Assembly (NCBI RefSeq): GCF_004355185.1
Contig: NZ_CP037922.1
Span: 4,434,001 to 4,498,000, forward strand
From: Hymenobacter radiodurans
GTDB lineage: Bacteria; Bacteroidota; Bacteroidia; Cytophagales; Hymenobacteraceae
Reading direction: 5' to 3'
Length of the DNA stretch: 64,000 bases
Shown here: positions 17,206 through 27,282 of the stretch, one piece after another
Position numbering within the stretch: position 1 is the stretch's first letter
How the letters are laid out: every line of letters begins with the position of its first letter
Notes under the pieces: generated by a model
Told to the model about the DNA's origin: nothing
Databases searched by the model: none
What the model saw: only the letters and a program-made list of their open reading frames with translations
Program-made: the position numbers and the translations under genes

Positions 17206-20200
17206 ATGAAAACGACTCGCCCCGCCTCTCCCCTTTACGACATTCTCCAACAGCGCATTCTGGTGCTCGATGGCGCCATGGGCACCATGATTCAGCGTCA
17301 CCCACTGACGGAAGAGGATTTTCGGGGAACGCGCTTCGCCGACCACCCCAAGCCCCTGCGCGGCAACAACGACTTACTCAGCCTCACCCGCCCTGATATC
17401 ATCAGCGGCATTCACGCTGAGTATTTCGCCGCCGGCGCCGACATGGTGGAAACCAACACCTTCAGCGGCACCACCATTGCCCAGGCCGACTATGGCTTGG
17501 AACACTTGGCATATGAGCTGAACTACGAGTCGGCGCGAATTGCGAAAGAAGTGGCTGATGAGTTTACCGCCCGCGAGCCGCACAAACCGCGTTTCGTAGC
17601 AGGTGCCATCGGCCCCACCAACCGGACCGCTTCGCTCTCGCCCGACGTAAACCGCCCCGGCTTTCGCGCCGTGACCTTTGACGAGCTGGCTACCGCTTAT
17701 CTGGAGCAGGTGCGTGGCCTGGTGGAAGGCGGTTCGGATACACTATTGATAGAAACCATCTTCGACACGCTCAATGCGAAAGCGGCGCTGTATGCCGTGC
17801 AGAAGTTCTTTGATGAAGGCGGCAAAGTGGTACCGGTCATGATTTCGGGCACTATCACTGATGCGTCGGGTCGCACGCTTTCGGGGCAGACGGTAGAGGC
17901 GTTCTGGAACTCTATCAGTCATTTGCCGCTGCTAAGCGTGGGCTTGAACTGCGCCCTCGGTGCGGACCAGCTACACGTGTATGTAAAGGAGCTGAGTCGC
18001 ATTGCCGATGTGCACGTTTCGGCCTATCCGAATGCCGGCTTGCCCAACGCTTTTGGAGGCTACGACGAGTCGGCGCAGGAATTCGCGGCAGTCGTTGAAA
18101 ACTACCTCAAAGAAGGCATTGTAACGGTGGCCGGTGGGTGTTGTGGCACCACGCCTCAGCACATTGCCGAGTTGGCGAAGCTGGCCGAGAAATACCAGCC
18201 ACGCCAACTGCCTGAAGTGCCCAAAGCCACCCGTTTGGCTGGTTTGGAGCCGTTTGGCATTACTCCCGACAGCCTGTTTGTAAACGTGGGTGAGCGGTGC
18301 AACGTGACCGGCTCCCGCGCTTTCGCCCGCCTCATCCGCACGGGTGCTTACGAGCAGGCCCTGCAAGTAGCCCGCGACCAAGTGGAAGGCGGTGCCCAGG
18401 TGCTCGACGTGAATATGGACGAAGGCATGCTCGACTCGGAGCAGGCCATGACCACTTTCCTCAACCTGATTGCCTCCGAGCCCGACATTTCGCGGGTGCC
18501 GGTGATGATTGACTCCTCAAAGTGGAGCGTGCTGGAAGCCGGACTGAAGTGCGTGCAGGGCAAGAGCATCGTCAATTCCATTTCGCTGAAAGAAAGCGAG
18601 GAAGTATTTAAGGAGCGCGCTCACACCGTGCGCCAGTACGGCGCAGCAATGGTGGTGATGGCCTTCGATGAAAACGGCCAGGCTGACTCTTTTGAGAAGC
18701 GCATCGAGATATGTAAGCGCAGCTACGACATTCTGGTAAACGAAGTAGGCTTTCCCGCCGAGGACATCATCTTTGACCCTAACATCCTGACCGTGGGCAC
18801 CGGCATGGAGGAGCACCGCAACTATGCCTTGGACTTCATTGAGGCCGTGCGTTGGATCAAAGCCAATCTGCCCGGCGCTCTTACCAGCGGTGGTGTTAGT
18901 AACATAAGCTTCTCTTACCGCGGCAACGACGTGGTGCGTGAAGCCATGCACACCTCTTTCCTCTACCACGCCATACGCGCTGGGCTGGACATGGGTATTG
19001 TAAACCCCAGCCAGCTGGGCGTGTATGATGAGATTCCGAAAGATTTATTGGAGCTAGTAGAGGACGTATTGCTCAACCGCCGCCCCGACGCCACCGAGCG
19101 CCTCGTAGACTTTGCCGAAACGGTGAAGCAGAAGGACAAGGTGGAAGTGGTAGCCGACGCTTGGCGCAGTCTGCCCGTGGCCGAGCGCCTGCAACACGCG
19201 CTAGTTCGCGGCATCACCGAGTTTATTGATGAAGACACGGAAGAAGTGCGCCAGCAAGTAGGCCGGCCGCTGGAAGTAATCGAAGGTCCGCTGATGGCCG
19301 GCATGAACGTAGTCGGTGACCTGTTTGGCGCCGGCAAAATGTTCTTGCCGCAAGTAGTAAAGTCGGCCCGGGTGATGAAAAAAGCAGTGGCGTATCTGGA
19401 GCCTTTCCTGCTGGCCGATAAGCAAGGCTCGGAGCGGCAAACTGCTGGCAAGATTCTGCTGGCTACCGTGAAAGGCGACGTGCATGACATCGGCAAAAAC
19501 ATTGTGGGTGTGGTGCTTGCCTGCAACAACTTCGACATTGTGGACCTCGGCGTAATGGTGCCGCTGGAGCGTATTCTGGATGAAGCGGAGAAGCAAAACG
19601 TAGACGTAATTGGCCTAAGCGGCTTGATTACGCCCAGCCTCGATGAGATGGTGTACGTGGCGCAAGAAATGGAAAAGCGTGGCTTAAAGACGCCGCTGCT
19701 TATTGGTGGTGCTACTACTTCCCGTCTACATGCGGCCGTAAAGGTGGCGCCCAACTACTCCGGGCCGATGGTGCACGTGCACGACGCTTCGCGCTCGGTG
19801 GGCGTGGCCGCTAGTCTGCTCGGTTCCAGTGCTGAGACCTATGCCAAGACCGTTAGCGACGAGTACGCGGCTCTCCGCGCCGACTATGCTACCCGCCAGC
19901 GGGAGAAGAACTACTTGACTATTGAAGCGGCACGCGAAAATCAGTTTAAGGCTGATTGGGAGACTACTCCGATTACGAAGCCAACCTTTCTGGGCACGAA
20001 AGTGCTTGACAACTATCCGTTGGCTGAGTTGGCCGAGTACATCGACTGGACACCTTTCTTCCATACTTGGGAACTGAAAGGACGCTATCCGCGCATTCTG
20101 GAGGACGAAAACCTTGGCGAAGCGGCTACCAAGCTATTTGCCGATGCCCAGGCAATGCTCCAGAAAGTTATCAGCGAAAACCTGCTCACTGCCCGCGCGG

Positions 20201-20919
20201 TGGTTGGTTTCTGGCCCGCAAATACCGTTGGTTACGACACCATTGAGGTCTATGCAGATGACACGCGCGAGCAGGTAATGACCGAGTTTTTCACTTTGCG
20301 TCAGCAGGGCGAAAAAGGCCCCCGCATTCCGAACCTTGCCTTCTCCGACTTTTTGGCCCCCAAAGATTCAGGCCGCCAAGACTACATTGGTGGTTTCGCC
20401 GTGACTGCAGGCTTGGGTATTGAAAAGCTTATCGAAAAGTTTGAGGCCGACCATGACGACTATTCCAGCATCATGATTAAGGCGCTGGCTGACCGCTTGG
20501 CCGAGGCTTTTGCTGAGCGTCTGCACCAGCGCGTGCGGGAAGAATTCTGGGGCTATTCGGCTGATGAGAAGCTGACGAAGGAAGAGCTGATTCAGGAGAA
20601 GTACCGCGGCGTGCGGCCCGCGCCCGGCTACCCTGGCTGCCCTGACCACACGGAGAAAATCACGCTGTTTCAACTGCTTGATGCCGACCAGCAAACGGGT
20701 ATCATCCTCACCGAAAACCTGGCGATGTACCCGGCCTCATCGGTAAGCGGCCTCTACTACGCGCATCCCGATTCGCGCTACTTTGGCCTCGGCAAAATAG
20801 CCCGCGACCAGGTAGAAGACATTGCGCAGCGTAAAAACATGCCGATTGCAGAGCTGGAACGCTGGCTTTCACCCAACCTCAATTATAACCCAACCAGCGT
20901 ACCCGTAACGGCGCTGTAA
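17206..20919 (+). CDS. metH: Cobalamin-dependent methionine synthase
   Basis: The 1237 residues match full-length MetH, which transfers a methyl group from methyltetrahydrofolate to homocysteine via cobalamin. Domain order: homocysteine domain (about 1-330) with zinc ligands in GLNCALG and GGCCGTTP; folate-binding domain (about 340-620; [14 protein letters not shown]); cobalamin cap and B12 domain (about 640-890; the lower-ligand His in [10 protein letters not shown] near 758); and activation domain (about 900-1237; [12 protein letters not shown] binds SAM for reactivation). A clear AAAGGAG precedes the ATG. It is controlled by the SAM riboswitch just upstream, and metF follows 49 bases later, supplying the methyl donor. 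Confidence 0.97.
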   Translation: MKTTRPASPLYDILQQRILVLDGAMGTMIQRHPLTEEDFRGTRFADHPKPLRGNNDLLSLTRPDIISGIHAEYFAAGADMVETNTFSGTTIAQADYGLEHLAYELNYESARIAKEVADEFTAREPHKPRFVAGAIGPTNRTASLSPDVNRPGFRAVTFDELATAYLEQVRGLVEGGSDTLLIETIFDTLNAKAALYAVQKFFDEGGKVVPVMISGTITDASGRTLSGQTVEAFWNSISHLPLLSVGLNCALGADQLHVYVKELSRIADVHVSAYPNAGLPNAFGGYDESAQEFAAVVENYLKEGIVTVAGGCCGTTPQHIAELAKLAEKYQPRQLPEVPKATRLAGLEPFGITPDSLFVNVGERCNVTGSRAFARLIRTGAYEQALQVARDQVEGGAQVLDVNMDEGMLDSEQAMTTFLNLIASEPDISRVPVMIDSSKWSVLEAGLKCVQGKSIVNSISLKESEEVFKERAHTVRQYGAAMVVMAFDENGQADSFEKRIEICKRSYDILVNEVGFPAEDIIFDPNILTVGTGMEEHRNYALDFIEAVRWIKANLPGALTSGGVSNISFSYRGNDVVREAMHTSFLYHAIRAGLDMGIVNPSQLGVYDEIPKDLLELVEDVLLNRRPDATERLVDFAETVKQKDKVEVVADAWRSLPVAERLQHALVRGITEFIDEDTEEVRQQVGRPLEVIEGPLMAGMNVVGDLFGAGKMFLPQVVKSARVMKKAVAYLEPFLLADKQGSERQTAGKILLATVKGDVHDIGKNIVGVVLACNNFDIVDLGVMVPLERILDEAEKQNVDVIGLSGLITPSLDEMVYVAQEMEKRGLKTPLLIGGATTSRLHAAVKVAPNYSGPMVHVHDASRSVGVAASLLGSSAETYAKTVSDEYAALRADYATRQREKNYLTIEAARENQFKADWETTPITKPTFLGTKVLDNYPLAELAEYIDWTPFFHTWELKGRYPRILEDENLGEAATKLFADAQAMLQKVISENLLTARAVVGFWPANTVGYDTIEVYADDTREQVMTEFFTLRQQGEKGPRIPNLAFSDFLAPKDSGRQDYIGGFAVTAGLGIEKLIEKFEADHDDYSSIMIKALADRLAEAFAERLHQRVREEFWGYSADEKLTKEELIQEKYRGVRPAPGYPGCPDHTEKITLFQLLDADQQTGIILTENLAMYPASSVSGLYYAHPDSRYFGLGKIARDQVEDIAQRKNMPIAELERWLSPNLNYNPTSVPVTAL

Positions 20920-20968
20920 GCACGAAGCTCCTCTCACTACTCTCACCAGCCTACTGCTGGTGTTCTAT

Positions 20969-21925
20969 ATGAAAGTAACTGACCACCTGATCAAAGCCGA
21001 CGGCAAAACGCTGTTTTCCTTCGAAGTTTTGCCCCCCAGAAAGGGCGAGAACATCCAAAACCTGTTCAGCAATATTGAGCCGCTGATGGAGTTCAAGCCG
21101 CCCTTTATTGACGTGACCTACCATCGCGAGGAATACGTGTACCGCAAACAGCCGAACGGCTTTTTGGAGCGCAAAACCGTACGCAAGCGGCCCGGCACGG
21201 TCGGCATTTGCGCGGCTATCAAAAACCGGTTTGATGTAGATACGGTGCCGCATCTGACGTGCGGCGGCTTCTCAAAGGAAGAAACCGAGAATGCCCTAAT
21301 TGACCTGCACTTTTTGGGTATCGACAACGTGCTGGCTTTGCGCGGCGACCCGATAAAGTCGGAGTCTCACTTTATCCCGGAGCCCGACGGCCACGCTTAC
21401 GCCAGCGACCTTATTGAGCAGGTAGCGTGCATGAACCAAGGGCGTTATCTGGATGAGGAGCAGGAGGATACGTTTCCGACCAACTTCTGCATCGGCACGG
21501 CTGGCTACCCGGAAAAGCACTTTGAAGCGCCCAACTACGGCTCTGATATTCGTTTTCTGAAGCAGAAGATGGACCGTGGCGCGGAGTACATTGTCACGCA
21601 GATGTTTTTTGACAATGAGCAGTTTTTCAACTTCGAAAAGCGGTGTCGGGCGGCGGGTATTACGGCGCCTATTATTCCGGGCCTGAAGCCGATGACGACC
21701 AAAAGCCAGCTCACGATGCTGCCGCGCACTTTTTTCCTCAACATTCCGGAGGAGCTGGCCGAAGCTATAAGCCAGTGCCGCGACAACGAGGATGCGCGCC
21801 GCATCGGCATTGAGTGGTGCATCAATCAGAGCCGCGAGCTGATGGCCCACGGCGTGCCTTGTCTGCACTATTATTCCATGGGTAAGTCGGAGTCGATTCG
21901 GCGCGTGGCCAAGGAGTTGTTTTAA
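20969..21925 (+). CDS. metF: Methylenetetrahydrofolate reductase
   Basis: This 318-residue FAD enzyme reduces 5,10-methylene-THF to 5-methyl-THF, the methyl donor of MetH encoded upstream. Family markers are LFSFEVLPPRKG, 'PFIDVTYHREE', LALRGDP, 'NFCIGTAGYPEKH', 'YIVTQMFFDNEQFFNFEKR' and 'APIIPGLKP'. The ATG at 20969 (MKVTDHLIKA) was chosen over an in-frame GTG three codons earlier. The close spacing to metH suggests co-transcription under the SAM riboswitch. A strong terminator follows. Confidence 0.96.
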   Translation: MKVTDHLIKADGKTLFSFEVLPPRKGENIQNLFSNIEPLMEFKPPFIDVTYHREEYVYRKQPNGFLERKTVRKRPGTVGICAAIKNRFDVDTVPHLTCGGFSKEETENALIDLHFLGIDNVLALRGDPIKSESHFIPEPDGHAYASDLIEQVACMNQGRYLDEEQEDTFPTNFCIGTAGYPEKHFEAPNYGSDIRFLKQKMDRGAEYIVTQMFFDNEQFFNFEKRCRAAGITAPIIPGLKPMTTKSQLTMLPRTFFLNIPEELAEAISQCRDNEDARRIGIEWCINQSRELMAHGVPCLHYYSMGKSESIRRVAKELF

Positions 21926-21945
21926 GCTCCCATTTTGACTTAACG

Positions 21946-21983
21946 AGCAAAAGCCAGCAACTGCGTTGTTGGCTTTTGCTTTT
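21946..21983 (+). terminator. Rho-independent terminator after metF
   Basis: GCAAAAGCCAGCAAC pairs with GTTGTTGGCTTTTGC around a 3-base loop, followed by TTT. Confidence 0.85.
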
Positions 21984-22101
21984 GACAAAAGCGTATACAT
22001 TCGGGAAGCTATAGGGAGTGGGCAAAAAGCCCCCCGCTCGGCTCTACCCAAACGCCGTCGCCAATCCGGCGTACAATTACTTCAGCTTTACACCTTTAGC
22101 T

Positions 22102-22578
22102 ATGACTACGCTCGATGATCTGTTTGCCAGGTTGCAGGAAGCCGAGGCGCCAGCGGAGATTGAAGCGTTGCAGAGCGGCATCTGGCAGATTTGGCTGACT
22201 ACCGGCGACCATGCCCTCGACAAGCACTTGGAGGCGGGCATGCGGGCCCTGGCGGCCGGCGACTACACCCGCGCCATTGCCGATTTTACGTACTTGATTG
22301 ATAATCGGCCGGAGTTTGCTGAAGGCTGGAACAAGCGCGCTACGGCCTACTACATGCGGGGTGAATACCGCGCTTCTCTGCTGGATATTGCCGAAACGCT
22401 GCGCCGGGAGCCCCGGCACTTTGGGGCGCTTTCCGGTTGGGTGGCTATCCTGCGTATGCTGGGCGAAGACCGGACTGCCCTGCGCGTGCTGCGCCGCTTA
22501 GCCAAAATCTGCCCGCACTTTCCTGGCCTGCAAAGCCAGCTACGTGACCTGCGCGACCGCACCGATGAGGAATACTGA
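22102..22578 (+). CDS. Tetratricopeptide repeat protein
   Basis: With ATG 22102 (MTTLDDLFARLQEAE) the product has 158 residues. TPR-like helical pairs are visible from about residue 45: LEAGMRALAAGDYTRAIADF, then 'NRPEFAEGWNKRATAYYMRG' and 'EPRHFGALSGWVAILRMLGE'. There is no signal peptide, so it is likely cytoplasmic. TPR proteins mediate protein contacts; no partner can be named. A frame open to 22018 is not used because it begins in non-coding-like sequence holding a GCCCCCC motif. Confidence 0.82.
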   Translation: MTTLDDLFARLQEAEAPAEIEALQSGIWQIWLTTGDHALDKHLEAGMRALAAGDYTRAIADFTYLIDNRPEFAEGWNKRATAYYMRGEYRASLLDIAETLRREPRHFGALSGWVAILRMLGEDRTALRVLRRLAKICPHFPGLQSQLRDLRDRTDEEY

Positions 22579-22662
22579 CCTAGCGCGCAGGGCGGGGGGC
22601 TTTTTTGGTTGGAAACCAATGAGCTAAATATCCAACTGGGCAGCGGTTGCGTACACGCCTCT

Positions 22663-23220
22663 ATGAAACCTACTGCCCCTTTTCCGAGCTCTTTAGTGCA
22701 GGCTGCGGGCCTGTCTTTTGTCTGCCTTTTCCTGCTCAGCGGCTGCGACACTACGCCCCGCGAGCGCCAGGAAATAGTGCGCCAAGAGGCCCGCAAGCTT
22801 GATACGCTAGCCGACCGTGCCGGCGACCGCCTCGACCGCGCCAGCGACCGCGCCGCCGACTATACTGCCACTGCCCGCGCCCGCAATCGTCAGCCGCTAG
22901 ACCCCGCTGCCGAGGCAACCTTTGCCACTGATCTGCTGGGTAGCTATGCGGCCATCGACCAGCTTACTGCTCAGAACATTGAGCCGGCCTATACCCAATT
23001 GCTCCGCCAGACGCGCGCCAAGCGCCGCCAGTGGACCCAGCGCGACTGGGACTACGCGACCAGCATTTATCGCCGCCTCACTGACCGATTTAAGGCCGTT
23101 CGCCTCGACGTAGTAGGGCGCGACGAACTGCGCATCAGAGGCCTGCAGGCAGAGTTTGTGGCCATGGAAGCGGGCCGCGACATTAAGGACCTGGGGGAGG
23201 CCGTGAAGGAGAAACCCTAG
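22663..23220 (+). CDS. Predicted lipoprotein, function unknown
   Basis: This 185-residue product has a lipoprotein signal (LSFVCLFLLSGC, Cys near residue 28). An Asp/Arg-rich helical stretch with a repeated 'AGDRLDRASDRAADY' pattern follows, then a charged helical C-terminus. The start at ATG 22663 puts the lipobox in the right place. I do not recognise the family. The regular charge pattern suggests a long amphipathic helix or coiled coil in the periplasm. A strong terminator follows. Confidence 0.65.
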   Translation: MKPTAPFPSSLVQAAGLSFVCLFLLSGCDTTPRERQEIVRQEARKLDTLADRAGDRLDRASDRAADYTATARARNRQPLDPAAEATFATDLLGSYAAIDQLTAQNIEPAYTQLLRQTRAKRRQWTQRDWDYATSIYRRLTDRFKAVRLDVVGRDELRIRGLQAEFVAMEAGRDIKDLGEAVKEKP

Positions 23221-23273
23221 GCTATATAACCTACGCTGGAAACATTCCTTTTTTGACTGCTTTATGCCTGAAT

Positions 23274-23310
23274 AAAAAGCCCCCCATGTGTTAGATGGGG
23301 GGCTTTTTTT
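23274..23310 (+). terminator. Terminator built from an inverted pair of the G6 motif
   Basis: AAAAAGCCCCCCAT pairs with ATGGGGGGCTTTTT around a short loop, ending in a T run. Each arm is a copy of the recurrent GCCCCCC plus A/T motif. Confidence 0.85.
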
Positions 23311-23458
23311 AGGTATTTTTAAATCTCACGGAAGCTGGGTGCAAAACGGCTGGCTCATAACCAGTTGATGAACGCACCACCATTCTATTCTCAGATTATC
23401 AGTCAATTACAAAGGTTCACTTCGCTTTTTCCGTTCTGTTCAGCCGCCACTATTTCCC

Positions 23459-23950
23459 ATGACCACTGCTTCGACTTCCGCTTCGCCTGTGCTCCCCGAT
23501 ATAGAGCAGTTTAGCTCCCTGTTGCAGCAGCACGGAATTCATACGGCGCTCCAGTATCTGAACAGCCGCACGCCGCACCGCTACACTGGCGTTTTCCGCT
23601 TTGAGGGCGACGAACTGCGCAATGAAGCCCTCTACGACCGGCGCGACCCCGTGAATGTGGTGCACGGTCCCAATGCCCCCCTAGAGGCATCTTACTGCGT
23701 CTTACTAACCCGGCAGCAGACGCCACTCGAAATCACGGACGCGGCCACTGATCCGCGCCTCAATCACCTGACCAATAAGCCCGTCTTGTCTTATTGCGGG
23801 GTCCTGATTCGGGATAATGAGGGCAAGCCATTCGGCTCGCTTTGCCACTTCGATATGCAGCGCTGCCAGGAGCGCACTACCGATTTGCCACTGATGCAAG
23901 CCGCCGCCGACCTGCTGTACAACCATTTGCACCCCTCCCCCGCCAAGTAA
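23459..23950 (+). CDS. GAF-domain protein, first of a tandem pair
   Basis: The 163 residues make a compact single GAF-like domain. Visible markers are TPHRYTGVFRF, 'LEASYCVLLTRQQTPLEI', SYCGVLIRDNEGKPFGSLCH and a C-terminal helix. GAF domains bind small ligands or chromophores. Cys residues in 'SYC' and 'LCHFD' could matter, but no ligand can be assigned. No output domain is attached, so it is probably a stand-alone sensor. A close paralogue of identical length starts 291 bases downstream. Confidence 0.75.
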   Translation: MTTASTSASPVLPDIEQFSSLLQQHGIHTALQYLNSRTPHRYTGVFRFEGDELRNEALYDRRDPVNVVHGPNAPLEASYCVLLTRQQTPLEITDAATDPRLNHLTNKPVLSYCGVLIRDNEGKPFGSLCHFDMQRCQERTTDLPLMQAAADLLYNHLHPSPAK

Positions 23951-24038
23951 TTGTCTACCACAGAGGGGCTTCCTTCCGCAAAAAGCCAGTATAGCGGCTT
24001 GCGATGAGAAGAAATAAAGCTTGCGTGCCCGCTAATAA

Positions 24039-24097
24039 CGACGCATAAAACGTTTCTCAGAGCATCTGGGGGGCTTTTATGCGTCGCTACTTTTTTA
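24039..24097 (+). terminator. Long-armed hairpin with T run between the GAF genes
   Basis: CGACGCATAAAA and TTTTATGCGTCG are perfect 12-base arms around a 24-base loop that contains a GGGGGGC motif. A CTACTTTTTT run follows. It probably terminates the first GAF gene. Confidence 0.6.
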
Positions 24098-24241
24098 AGT
24101 GATCTGTCCCTAACTAAAAACTGATGGCGTAAACCAGCGTACGTACATCAATCTTCAATACATTGCAGCTTCCTCCAGTGATTAACGCGTTCCGGGGAAC
24201 TGTCTTACGCCCTTCTTTCTACAACCGTCCCCTTCCTGCAT

Positions 24242-24733
24242 ATGTCTACCTTTCCGCCAACGCCGGACTCGTCCATGCTACGCGAAATTGATGAGTTCTC
24301 TACCGTATTGCACCAACAAGGGGCACATGCTGCGCTTAAGTATTTGAACGGTCGCACCCCACACCGCTACACCGGCGTGTTTCGTTTTGATGGCGACAAA
24401 CTCCGCAACGAGGTATTATATGACCGGTATGAGCCCAACGTACAACAGGGCGAAGATGCGCCGATGGAAGCCACGTATTGCTCCTTGGTAGGGCGGCAAC
24501 AGGCTCCTCTGGAAATTAACGATGCTGCCACCGATTCCCGGGTTAAAGGCCTCATTGATACGCCCGTTGTATCTTATTGCGGAGTGCTTATTCGCGATGC
24601 GCAGGGCACAGCATTTGGTACGCTTTGCCATTACGATATGCAGCGTTGCCAAGAGCGCACCACTGATTTGCCCTTGCTGGAAACGGCCGCAACTCTGCTG
24701 CACAAATATTTGTACCCAGTTGCCACTAACTAG
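24242..24733 (+). CDS. GAF-domain protein, second of a tandem pair
   Basis: Also 163 residues and clearly homologous to the upstream GAF protein over its full length (shared RTPHRYTGVFRF, SYCGVLIRD and DMQRCQERTTDLPL). The N-terminal 25 residues differ most. It has its own upstream gap with an AT-rich promoter-like region, so it may be expressed separately. It converges on the outer-membrane protein gene with a 5-base gap. Function is unknown beyond ligand sensing typical of GAF domains. Confidence 0.75.
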   Translation: MSTFPPTPDSSMLREIDEFSTVLHQQGAHAALKYLNGRTPHRYTGVFRFDGDKLRNEVLYDRYEPNVQQGEDAPMEATYCSLVGRQQAPLEINDAATDSRVKGLIDTPVVSYCGVLIRDAQGTAFGTLCHYDMQRCQERTTDLPLLETAATLLHKYLYPVATN

Positions 24734-24738
24734 CAGCC

Positions 24739-25407
24739 CTAGAAAGCCACGGTAGCACGTAGCCGCATGGCCGGACGATGCATGGTCGTGGTTTCGTGAT
24801 AGGTGGAGCTTAAACTACCGTTGAGGTTATCCTGCTGCCTGGTTTCGTCGCGGGCGCGCAGCACGTCGTAGTAAATTTCTGGGCTCAGGTAAACACTTTT
24901 AAACACGCTGATTTTGGCCCCCAGGCCGACATTCAGCCCAACGCCATTAGAAGTACGGGTTTGAGTGACATCCAGACAGCCGCAAATGCCGCCGGTAAGG
25001 TCGCCGGTGGAGGTGTAGCGGCGGTAATAGAGGTCGGTGAAAGCGTACAGCCAATCGAATTTTTTCAGCGGCGCGTATTGGGCGCCTACCTTTAGCTGTA
25101 GTTGTTTGTCGGTTACTTTTCCCTCTAGGCAATCGGCGCAATAGTCGTAGCTGGGCTTCACGGTTCCCCGGCTAAAATTGCCCCCCAATCGCACCCCGAA
25201 CCGAGTGGGCGTATAGCGCAAAAACACGCCGGACGCCCACTGGGCTGGATTGTTGGCGGGTGAGTTGTCGTAGCGGTGGCCGTTGCCGGAAGGAGTATAG
25301 TTCACGACTTCGATGCCGGCTTCATAGGCGCGCTTTGGCTGGTTTTGGGCATTGGCGACCAGGGTGCAGCCGAGCAGGCAGGCGGTAATGAATAGCGTCT
25401 TGAGCAT
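24739..25407 (-). CDS. Outer-membrane beta-barrel protein
   Basis: With ATG 25407 (MLKTLFITACLLGC) the 222-residue product has a cleavable signal ending VANAQ. Alternating aromatic and polar strands then run to a terminal Phe (MRLRATVAF), as in outer-membrane barrels. Stretches such as 'FLRYTPTRFGVRLGGNFSRG' and 'LNVGLGAKISVFKSVYLSPE' are typical barrel hairpins in Bacteroidota. 'YDYCADCLEG' and 'GGICGCLDV' hold extra Cys residues. A longer frame to 25473 is unlikely because the signal would be internal. The role is not known. Confidence 0.7.
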   Translation of the reverse strand: MLKTLFITACLLGCTLVANAQNQPKRAYEAGIEVVNYTPSGNGHRYDNSPANNPAQWASGVFLRYTPTRFGVRLGGNFSRGTVKPSYDYCADCLEGKVTDKQLQLKVGAQYAPLKKFDWLYAFTDLYYRRYTSTGDLTGGICGCLDVTQTRTSNGVGLNVGLGAKISVFKSVYLSPEIYYDVLRARDETRQQDNLNGSLSSTYHETTTMHRPAMRLRATVAF

Positions 25408-25604
25408 AAATACAGGCAATACTAAGTGTAGGAGAAACTGAGACATCGCTGAGCCGTAGCTGCCTCTTACCAAACTGCGTTCAGAAGTTGGGCCGGCAAT
25501 CGGCGCTATGATGCTTCACTGAAGATAAATGGTTGCAAACCTTTATAAACGGAATAGTATCTGCTGGTTTTGCGCTCGCTAAGCCATTTTCAATCTGACT
25601 CTTC

Positions 25605-27113
25605 ATGAGTATCCCCAAATTTTCGCTGCTCTTACTCCTGCTGCTCCCGCTCACGAATGTACTGGCTCAAACGCCCCTGATTGAAACGGCCGAAACCATA
25701 CCCGCCACCGATCAGTGGCTGCACCCCGGCGACCGATTGCAAGTGCGCCTGAAAGGGCAATCCGGGGCCACGGCAACGTTTCTGGGGGGCAAATTGATGA
25801 CTGAACTGGCCCCCACGCTCACCAGTGGCCAGCTGGGCATCTATCAGGGCACATACGTAGTGCAGCCCGGCGACACGCTTCTGGATCGGCCCATTGCCTT
25901 TGAGTTGCTCACCCCAGACAGTGTACGCACGGTGGCTTTTAGCCCACAGAAGGTTCGTTTTCTGGATCAAAATGCCCCCCAGCTAGCGGTTACGAAGGGC
26001 CCGTTGGCTTTCCTAAATTATGGCTTGGGCGAAGACCGCTTAGGCGGGGCCAAAATGGGCTACCTCGATTCCTTAGTGGTACTGCACATCAACGGAAAAG
26101 TAGGCAGCCAATACCGGGTGCGGCTGGCCGAAAACCAAACCGCCTGGATACCCGAGAACAATGTGCGGTTTTTGCCCCCCGGGGGCTTTGTACCTGCCTC
26201 CCTCACCGGATCCTGGAGCGTGCAAGGCGACTCGCTCTACGACTATGTGCGCGTGCCGCTCACCGAGCGCCTGCCCTACCGCTCCCAGCTCCTCACCGAG
26301 CCCAACCGGCTGGTCATCGACGTATTTGGCGCTACCTCTAACACCAACTGGATAACGCAGCGAGCGGGTTTGCAGGCCCTGGGCGACGTGCACTATGAGC
26401 AGATACAGCCCGATGTATTTCGGCTGGTACTGCACTTGCGCCACCGGCAAAGCTGGGGTTACAGCATTGGCTACCAGAAGAATGTGCTGACCATTCGCGT
26501 AAAACGCCCCCCAGCCAAGATGAGTTTGCGGGGCTTGGTTGTAGCTGTCGATGCGGGCCACGGCGGCTCAAATGTAGGGGCCATCGGCGCGGGCGGTGCC
26601 CGCGAAAAAGACCTCACTTTAGCTATTGCCCAACGCCTGCAGCGTGCGCTGGAACGCAAAGGAGCCCGCGTGCTGATGACGCGCGATGCCGATGTAAGCG
26701 TAGACAACAGCGACCGAATTCTGCGTTTACGCCAAGCTAATCCAGATTTGCTGGTCAGTATTCACGTCAACTCCTCCGGCAATAAAACGGTACGCGGCAC
26801 CAGCACCTACTATCGCTACGTGGCGTTCCGGCCTTTATCAGCTGCGCTGTACACTGAAATGCTGGCGACGGGCTTGCCCGGGTTTGGCAACGTAGGCAGC
26901 TTCAACTTCGGGCTGAATGGTCCTACCGAATACCCCAATGCGCTGGTAGAAACGGCTTTCGTCTCGAATCCTGACGATGAACGCCTGCTGGCCTCGCCTG
27001 CTTTTCAAGAGCAAATGGCCGAGCGGATGGTTCGCGGACTAGGAAGATTTCTAAGGGGCAGTCGGCAGCCGGGCCTACGCGGCTGGCTAGGTCGGAAACC
27101 CGCCGAGCAGTAA
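25605..27113 (+). CDS. N-acetylmuramoyl-L-alanine amidase (Amidase_3)
   Basis: The 502-residue protein begins with a signal peptide (LLLLLLLPLTNVLA). About 290 residues of beta-rich region follow, containing two SH3-like or AMIN-like segments. The C-terminal Amidase_3 catalytic domain starts near 305. Zinc ligands are visible: His in DAGHGG, Glu in GAREKDL, His in SIHVNSS; the catalytic Glu is in LVETAFVSNPDDE. It should cut the amide between MurNAc and the stem peptide in the periplasm. Three GCCCCCC/GGGGGGC motifs fall in frame in the N-terminal half. Confidence 0.9.
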   Translation: MSIPKFSLLLLLLLPLTNVLAQTPLIETAETIPATDQWLHPGDRLQVRLKGQSGATATFLGGKLMTELAPTLTSGQLGIYQGTYVVQPGDTLLDRPIAFELLTPDSVRTVAFSPQKVRFLDQNAPQLAVTKGPLAFLNYGLGEDRLGGAKMGYLDSLVVLHINGKVGSQYRVRLAENQTAWIPENNVRFLPPGGFVPASLTGSWSVQGDSLYDYVRVPLTERLPYRSQLLTEPNRLVIDVFGATSNTNWITQRAGLQALGDVHYEQIQPDVFRLVLHLRHRQSWGYSIGYQKNVLTIRVKRPPAKMSLRGLVVAVDAGHGGSNVGAIGAGGAREKDLTLAIAQRLQRALERKGARVLMTRDADVSVDNSDRILRLRQANPDLLVSIHVNSSGNKTVRGTSTYYRYVAFRPLSAALYTEMLATGLPGFGNVGSFNFGLNGPTEYPNALVETAFVSNPDDERLLASPAFQEQMAERMVRGLGRFLRGSRQPGLRGWLGRKPAEQ

Positions 27114-27282
27114 GCTACGGCTACTAGCTATAGCTATTTAGCAACATTTATAGCTTTCAGGTTGATAATCTGAAACAAAAGCTTCTACCTTCCTGATTCT
27201 CAATGCAAGAGGCGCCTTTGCTGCCTCAGCATATCCTAGCGCTCTCCCGTTCACCTATTTCCCACCACTCTTTTTCTACTGC

